From contig NC_053415.1 of assembly GCF_016859285.1 (NCBI RefSeq), positions 14,215,501 to 14,279,500 of the forward strand: a stretch of 64,000 nt of DNA, given 5' to 3'. Positions within the stretch are counted from its first letter, which is position 1. Each line of letters starts with the position of its first letter. The stretch comes from Xiphias gladius (lineage: Eukaryota > Chordata > Actinopteri > Istiophoriformes > Xiphiidae). Below are positions 62,701 to 64,000 of this stretch, in pieces. The notes under the pieces are model-generated. The model made no database searches, was not told where the DNA came from, and saw only the letters and a program-made list of their open reading frames with translations. The translations under genes and the position numbers were made by a program.

Positions 62701-63758
62701 GAAGGGGAAGGATAAGAGAATAAATTTTAACGCCACCACCATAACAACAGCAGTCACCACTGCATTCTTTATGCAATTGTGAGATTACCACAGTGTGTAG
62801 TGTTGTGAGTCTACCATGTCGGCACAATAATGGCATAGCAGCTGAACTTCAGCTTGACTAATCCACCAAGGAATCTGCAATCAACCTCTGACAACAAGAA
62901 GCATATTGTGGCCCATTCTGTCAGTCAGCGAGCCTCTTAATCTTAACAAATTGATTAAAATGCCACAGGAGCCTGAGATAAAAAAAAAAAAAAAAAAGGG
63001 AAACCACCCTGGAGAAGACTTACGGCAGTTACTCTCATCAGACCCATCTGAGCAGTCTGCCAGACGGTCACATCGGTATTCTCCTGGGATGCACGCCCCG
63101 TTACTGCAGCTGAACTGGCCGCTGGTGCACGTCCTTCCAGCTGGGGACAGATTGGAGAGTGATTTAGCAACACATTGGAAAGTTTGAGCCAGATATTTCT
63201 TATGTAGTAGTTGTAGATAAAATTTGATCTACTTGTAAATATATAGTAAATATAATACAGTAATTAAATCCTTAACCTCCTCAGCCTCACAGAGTCTTTG
63301 ACAGGCCCATTTCTGGGAAAGACCTACATTCAAGATCGTAATAAAAGTACTAAAGTTTCTTTTCATGCCAAATATGAAGTGCTTAACTATGAGGAAATGT
63401 GTAGAAATCATTAAATAAAAATTTGCATTCTAGTATTTCAGTTCAAACAAGTGTGGTATGATTTCAGTGAAGCACTGGAGAGTGTGTTTTATCTGACTCT
63501 CAAGGGGACATTAAAGGGATCTATTGGAAATATAAGGGTTCAGGTGGTTATATCTCAACTCATGTGACGTACAGTTAGAACAATGACCTGGTATATTTTC
63601 CATGCAAAATTGCTGATATTGTAAAGTGTACTCACGGCAGTGTTGCCTCTCATCTGAGCCGTCCTCACAGTCTTCCTCATCATCGCACACCCACACATCT
63701 GGGATGCACTCGCCGTCACTCAAGCACCGGAAATGACTGTCATCACATGTTACCTGAG
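21819..63758 (-). CDS. lrp2: Megalin (LDL receptor-related protein 2), 5' end missing
   Basis: Giant single-pass endocytic receptor of absorptive epithelia (kidney tubule, yolk sac, neural tube) that takes up vitamin carriers, hormones and lipoproteins. Seventy-seven exons join in phase to 13,802 nt, about 4,599 residues ending KEDSDV. Human LRP2 has 4,655 residues. Only the signal peptide and first LDL-A repeat should be missing, beyond base 64000. I count 35 LDL-A repeats (6, 8, 10 and 11 in four clusters), EGF modules, and YWTD beta-propellers between them. A membrane helix and a tail with three NPxY motifs follow. The residue-by-residue match to mammalian LRP2 is clear throughout (for example [20 protein letters not shown]). 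No in-frame stop or frameshift was found. The gene lies convergent to the SDR paralogue. The a/b duplicate identity is undetermined. Confidence 0.97.
22593..22674. repeat. Intronic hairpin with 29-bp stem
   Basis: Arms 22593-22621 and 22646-22674 pair with two mismatches around a 24-base loop (centre 'tctacatggacatga' / 'tcatgtccatgtaga'). It lies in an lrp2 intron. It could be a tiny fold-back element or a transcribed hairpin. Confidence 0.75.
23863..25144 (-). CDS. lrp2: lrp2: last EGF modules and transmembrane helix
   Basis: Exons 25144-25025 ([18 protein letters not shown]), 24810-24720 and 24580-24513 (EGF split over two exons, [12 protein letters not shown] / [13 protein letters not shown]), and 23980-23863. 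The last encodes the single membrane helix [20 protein letters not shown], followed by a basic stop-transfer stretch (NYKRTGSF), then PSMPKLPS opening the cytoplasmic tail. Confidence 0.95.
25638..27463 (-). CDS. lrp2: lrp2: EGF pair and eighth YWTD propeller
   Basis: Exons 27463-27332 ([23 protein letters not shown]), 27207-27076 (calcium-binding [23 protein letters not shown]), 26949-26806, 26708-26543, 26453-26325, 26198-25975 and 25817-25638. The last five form the membrane-proximal propeller, with [68 protein letters not shown] and [15 protein letters not shown]. Confidence 0.94.
28043..34209 (-). CDS. lrp2: lrp2: EGF and LDL-A cluster IV (eleven repeats)
   Basis: Exons 34209-34032 ([21 protein letters not shown] and start of a repeat), 33240-33044, 32886-32641, 32389-32261, 30476-30357, 29529-29413, 28963-28847, 28637-28500, 28380-28258 and 28171-28043. 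One repeat is split [15 protein letters not shown] across the first two exons. From 32389 on each exon is one module in phase 1-1. Acidic boxes such as [18 protein letters not shown] and [16 protein letters not shown] are intact. The intron 30477-32260 holds a fold-back repeat and otherwise nothing coding. Confidence 0.93.
30842..31105. repeat. Fold-back (MITE-like) repeat in an lrp2 intron
   Basis: Imperfect inverted arms at about 30842-30923 and 31000-31100 share 'ataatgttcagtt', 'gtttgtgg.gctgttgaa' and 'tgtattgtgt'. The following 'ctaggtgtacctaataaact' (31141) also belongs to a common teleost repeat as I recall it. Non-coding. Confidence 0.6.
31142..32250. other. Rest of the large lrp2 intron, nothing recognised
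   Basis: Between the fold-back repeat and the exon ending 32261. It contains a GA-rich stretch (31540-31600) and a short CA-rich run (31866-31892). No coding or structural feature could be supported. Confidence 0.4.
34406..36390 (-). CDS. lrp2: lrp2: EGF pair and seventh YWTD propeller
   Basis: Exons 36390-35724 (667 nt), 34892-34722 and 34629-34406. The large exon encodes an EGF ([16 protein letters not shown]), a calcium-binding EGF ([17 protein letters not shown]) and most of the propeller ([59 protein letters not shown]). It then continues [19 protein letters not shown] and [20 protein letters not shown]. The order is as in mammals. Confidence 0.94.
35013..35505. mobile_element. Inverted-repeat transposon remnant in an lrp2 intron
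   Basis: The left end 'gtaactctttatttcacagg' and the right end, read in reverse complement as 'gtaacactttattttacgg', match well for about 35 bases. They enclose some 490 bp without coding capacity. This fits a common teleost MITE type. Confidence 0.6.
36798..36833. repeat. Perfect 13-bp intronic hairpin
   Basis: caaattgtcatcc (36798-36810) and its exact complement (36821-36833) around a 10-base loop. Confidence 0.8.
37013..40937 (-). CDS. lrp2: lrp2: LDL-A cluster III (ten repeats)
   Basis: Exons 40937-40737, 40208-39966, 39865-39740, 39086-38967, 38366-38235, 37609-37408 and 37308-37013 carry ten LDL-A repeats. The first exon begins with the EGF remainder [19 protein letters not shown]. 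Acidic boxes include [34 protein letters not shown] and [19 protein letters not shown]. One repeat is split between the exons ending 37408 and starting 37308 ([20 protein letters not shown]). Two further candidate microexons in the 40209-40736 intron are listed separately. Confidence 0.92.
40310..40345 (-). CDS. lrp2: Candidate 36-nt cassette microexon of lrp2
   Basis: Acceptor 'tttttgcatgcag' and donor CAG|GTAAAATG bound 36 nt, again phase 1 to phase 1 and without stops, encoding [12 protein letters not shown] plus a split codon. The acceptor tract is short. Less convincing than the neighbouring candidate. Confidence 0.22.
40460..40486 (-). CDS. lrp2: Candidate 27-nt cassette microexon of lrp2
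   Basis: Acceptor 'aatttctttcccag' and donor G|GTGTGTATG bound 27 nt with phase 1 on both sides. They would add GPKPDFKYV between two LDL-A repeats without breaking the frame. Mammalian LRP2 has no counterpart that I recall. The donor is only fair, so this may be chance. Confidence 0.3.
41035..44793 (-). CDS. lrp2: lrp2: EGF modules and fifth and sixth YWTD propellers
   Basis: Exons 44793-44563, 44345-44157, 43029-42097, 41994-41829, 41598-41440 and 41324-41035. The 933-nt exon is the largest in the gene and holds the rest of one propeller, an EGF module ([17 protein letters not shown]) and the opening of the next propeller. Landmarks are [67 protein letters not shown] and [18 protein letters not shown]. 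The donor after 44563 is GTTATT, weaker than usual, but phase and homology (VAGRGRNALH) support it. The 1,130-base intron 43030-44156 shows nothing else. Confidence 0.92.
41640..41790. repeat. Possible SINE-like teleost repeat
   Basis: After a T run (41639-41653) the text 'ggacagtacagacatgacag', 'atggctggcacccttaacct' and 'ccactgggccatcccag' resembles a frequent fish repeat. No promoter boxes were confirmed. Confidence 0.35.
44927..47967 (-). CDS. lrp2: lrp2: EGF and fourth YWTD propeller
   Basis: Exon 47967-47839 is an EGF module ([19 protein letters not shown]). Exons 46956-46790, 46444-46301, 46112-46003, 45453-45276 and 45140-44927 form a propeller with [62 protein letters not shown] and [17 protein letters not shown], all close to mammalian LRP2. 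The 700-870-base introns around 47000 and 45700 hold nothing recognisable. Confidence 0.92.
48207..50272 (-). CDS. lrp2: lrp2: two EGF modules and third YWTD propeller
   Basis: Exon 50272-50024 holds an EGF module and a calcium-binding EGF module ([17 protein letters not shown]). Exons 49417-49206, 49061-48877, 48758-48530 and 48384-48207 make the third propeller, with [56 protein letters not shown] and [17 protein letters not shown]. Confidence 0.93.
50670..50684 (-). CDS. lrp2: lrp2 15-nt microexon
   Basis: Acceptor 'caactttcag' and donor GTATGAAC bound 15 nt that link [11 protein letters not shown] to the next EGF. The joined residues read NEPLPDQESC. Phase 1 on both sides is required and fits. 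Mammalian LRP2 also has a short linker here. Confidence 0.75.
50974..53404 (-). CDS. lrp2: lrp2: EGF plus LDL-A cluster II (eight repeats)
   Basis: Exons 53404-53123 (EGF and one LDL-A), 52953-52714 (two LDL-A), 52292-52173 (one), 51618-51502 (one) and 51354-50974 (three). Acidic boxes such as [32 protein letters not shown] and [16 protein letters not shown] are intact. Cluster II is the main ligand-binding cluster in mammalian megalin. The 53123 donor (AACA|GTAATG) adjoins a long T-rich tract and was set by phase. Confidence 0.92.
53511..56581 (-). CDS. lrp2: lrp2: EGF and second YWTD propeller
   Basis: Exon 56581-56441 is an EGF module ([19 protein letters not shown]). Exons 56205-56002, 55364-55172, 54377-54252, 54016-53886 and 53648-53511 form the second propeller, with [48 protein letters not shown] and [20 protein letters not shown]. 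All junctions close in phase and order matches mammalian LRP2. Confidence 0.92.
54087..54114. repeat. Perfect 11-bp intronic hairpin
   Basis: gtttgatccct and agggatcaaac with a 6-base loop, in an lrp2 intron. Confidence 0.8.
56821..61165 (-). CDS. lrp2: lrp2: EGF pair and first YWTD propeller
   Basis: Exons 61165-61046 and 60491-60363 encode two EGF modules ([32 protein letters not shown]). Exons 59862-59693, 58067-57844, 57391-57185 and 57023-56821 encode the first beta-propeller. It contains [45 protein letters not shown] and [20 protein letters not shown]. These propellers drive acid-dependent ligand release in the LDLR family. The 57023 border rests on phase (Arg codon AG|A), because two AGs lie close together. 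Confidence 0.9.
58070..59690. other. Large lrp2 intron without recognised content
   Basis: About 1.6 kb between exons 59862-59693 and 58067-57844. Short open frames only; no repeat family recognised. Confidence 0.5.
61273..63758 (-). CDS. lrp2: lrp2 exons 1-6 of window: LDL-A cluster I (repeats 2-7)
   Basis: Exons 63758-63636, 63140-63024, 62606-62496, 62359-62246, 62112-61996, 61416-61273. Each carries one LDL-A repeat with its Cys frame and calcium-binding acidic box (such as [16 protein letters not shown] and [16 protein letters not shown]), and nearly every junction is phase 1. The last repeat is divergent ([16 protein letters not shown]), as in mammals. An alternative in-frame acceptor at 61446 would lengthen it by ten residues. 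Confidence 0.92.
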
Positions 63759-63834
63759 CTGTAGGAATACACACACAGAGCACTTCATTATATATAACAG
63801 CTGACCGAAATCCACTGGTAGAAAGTTAATATGT

Positions 63835-64000
63835 ACTCTTGCTTAAGAACACTATTTTAGTACAATTTCAAGCACTTTATTGAGTGTTTTCATTTTATGC
63901 TACTTTATACTTCTGCTCCACTACATTTCTGAGGAAAAGATTGGGCTTTATACTCTCTTTTTATTCTAAATTTCACCATTACTTAAGTTACTAGTTACTT
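63835..64000. repeat. Teleost 'ctactttatacttctgctcc' repeat, cut by the window edge
   Basis: 'tgctactttatacttctgct' and 'ccactacatttctgaggaaa' then 'acttaagttactagttactt' match, from memory, the common repeat family also seen at 16225-16740. It lies in the lrp2 intron upstream of the second LDL-A exon. Confidence 0.55.

Noticed and set aside
1..64000. CRISPR arrays, tRNA or rRNA genes, bacterial operon signals
   Set aside because: None seen; the repeats present are microsatellites and transposon remnants of a vertebrate genome.

Overview
The window is vertebrate nuclear DNA from a teleost fish, probably a spiny-rayed one. The genes are split into short exons with GT/AG introns. Three neighbouring loci match the vertebrate block ABCB11 - DHRS9 - LRP2. 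The spacers hold repeats I recognise as common in teleosts: a Tc1 element, a hAT family ending in a 'TTGCAGCCCTAA'-type terminus, and 'acttaagtaaaagt' repeats. No bacterial, viral or CRISPR features were seen.

Layout. (1) 96-6896, minus strand: abcb11, the bile salt export pump, with 25 coding exons from the start codon into the second nucleotide-binding domain; the last exons lie left of base 1. (2) 6.9-13.6 kb: a spacer rich in transposon remnants, including an 87-bp-armed GC-rich palindrome (10627-10814), a deleted Tc1 transposon and two hAT-derived copies. (3) 13611-15211, plus strand: a complete four-exon, 319-residue short-chain dehydrogenase/reductase that fits DHRS9. (4) 15901-20691, plus strand: a tandem paralogue with identical internal exon sizes, whose start codon appears to sit alone at the end of its first exon. 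(5) 21819-63758, minus strand: lrp2 (megalin), 77 exons and about 4,599 residues, lacking only the signal peptide and the first LDL-receptor class A repeat, which must lie beyond base 64000. The second dehydrogenase and lrp2 converge tail to tail.

The genes act in separate pathways: canalicular bile-salt export, retinoid/steroid oxidoreduction at the ER, and apical endocytosis of many ligands including carrier-bound vitamins. Their adjacency is best read as conserved synteny, not as a functional operon.

Exon borders were set by hand from GT/AG sites, codon phase and remembered family sequence. Phases close across every junction listed, but cDNA was not available. No wholly new system was found. 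The observations most worth checking are two frame-preserving candidate microexons in lrp2, the ATG-only coding exon of the second dehydrogenase, the large palindrome, and a third canonical NPxY motif in the megalin tail.
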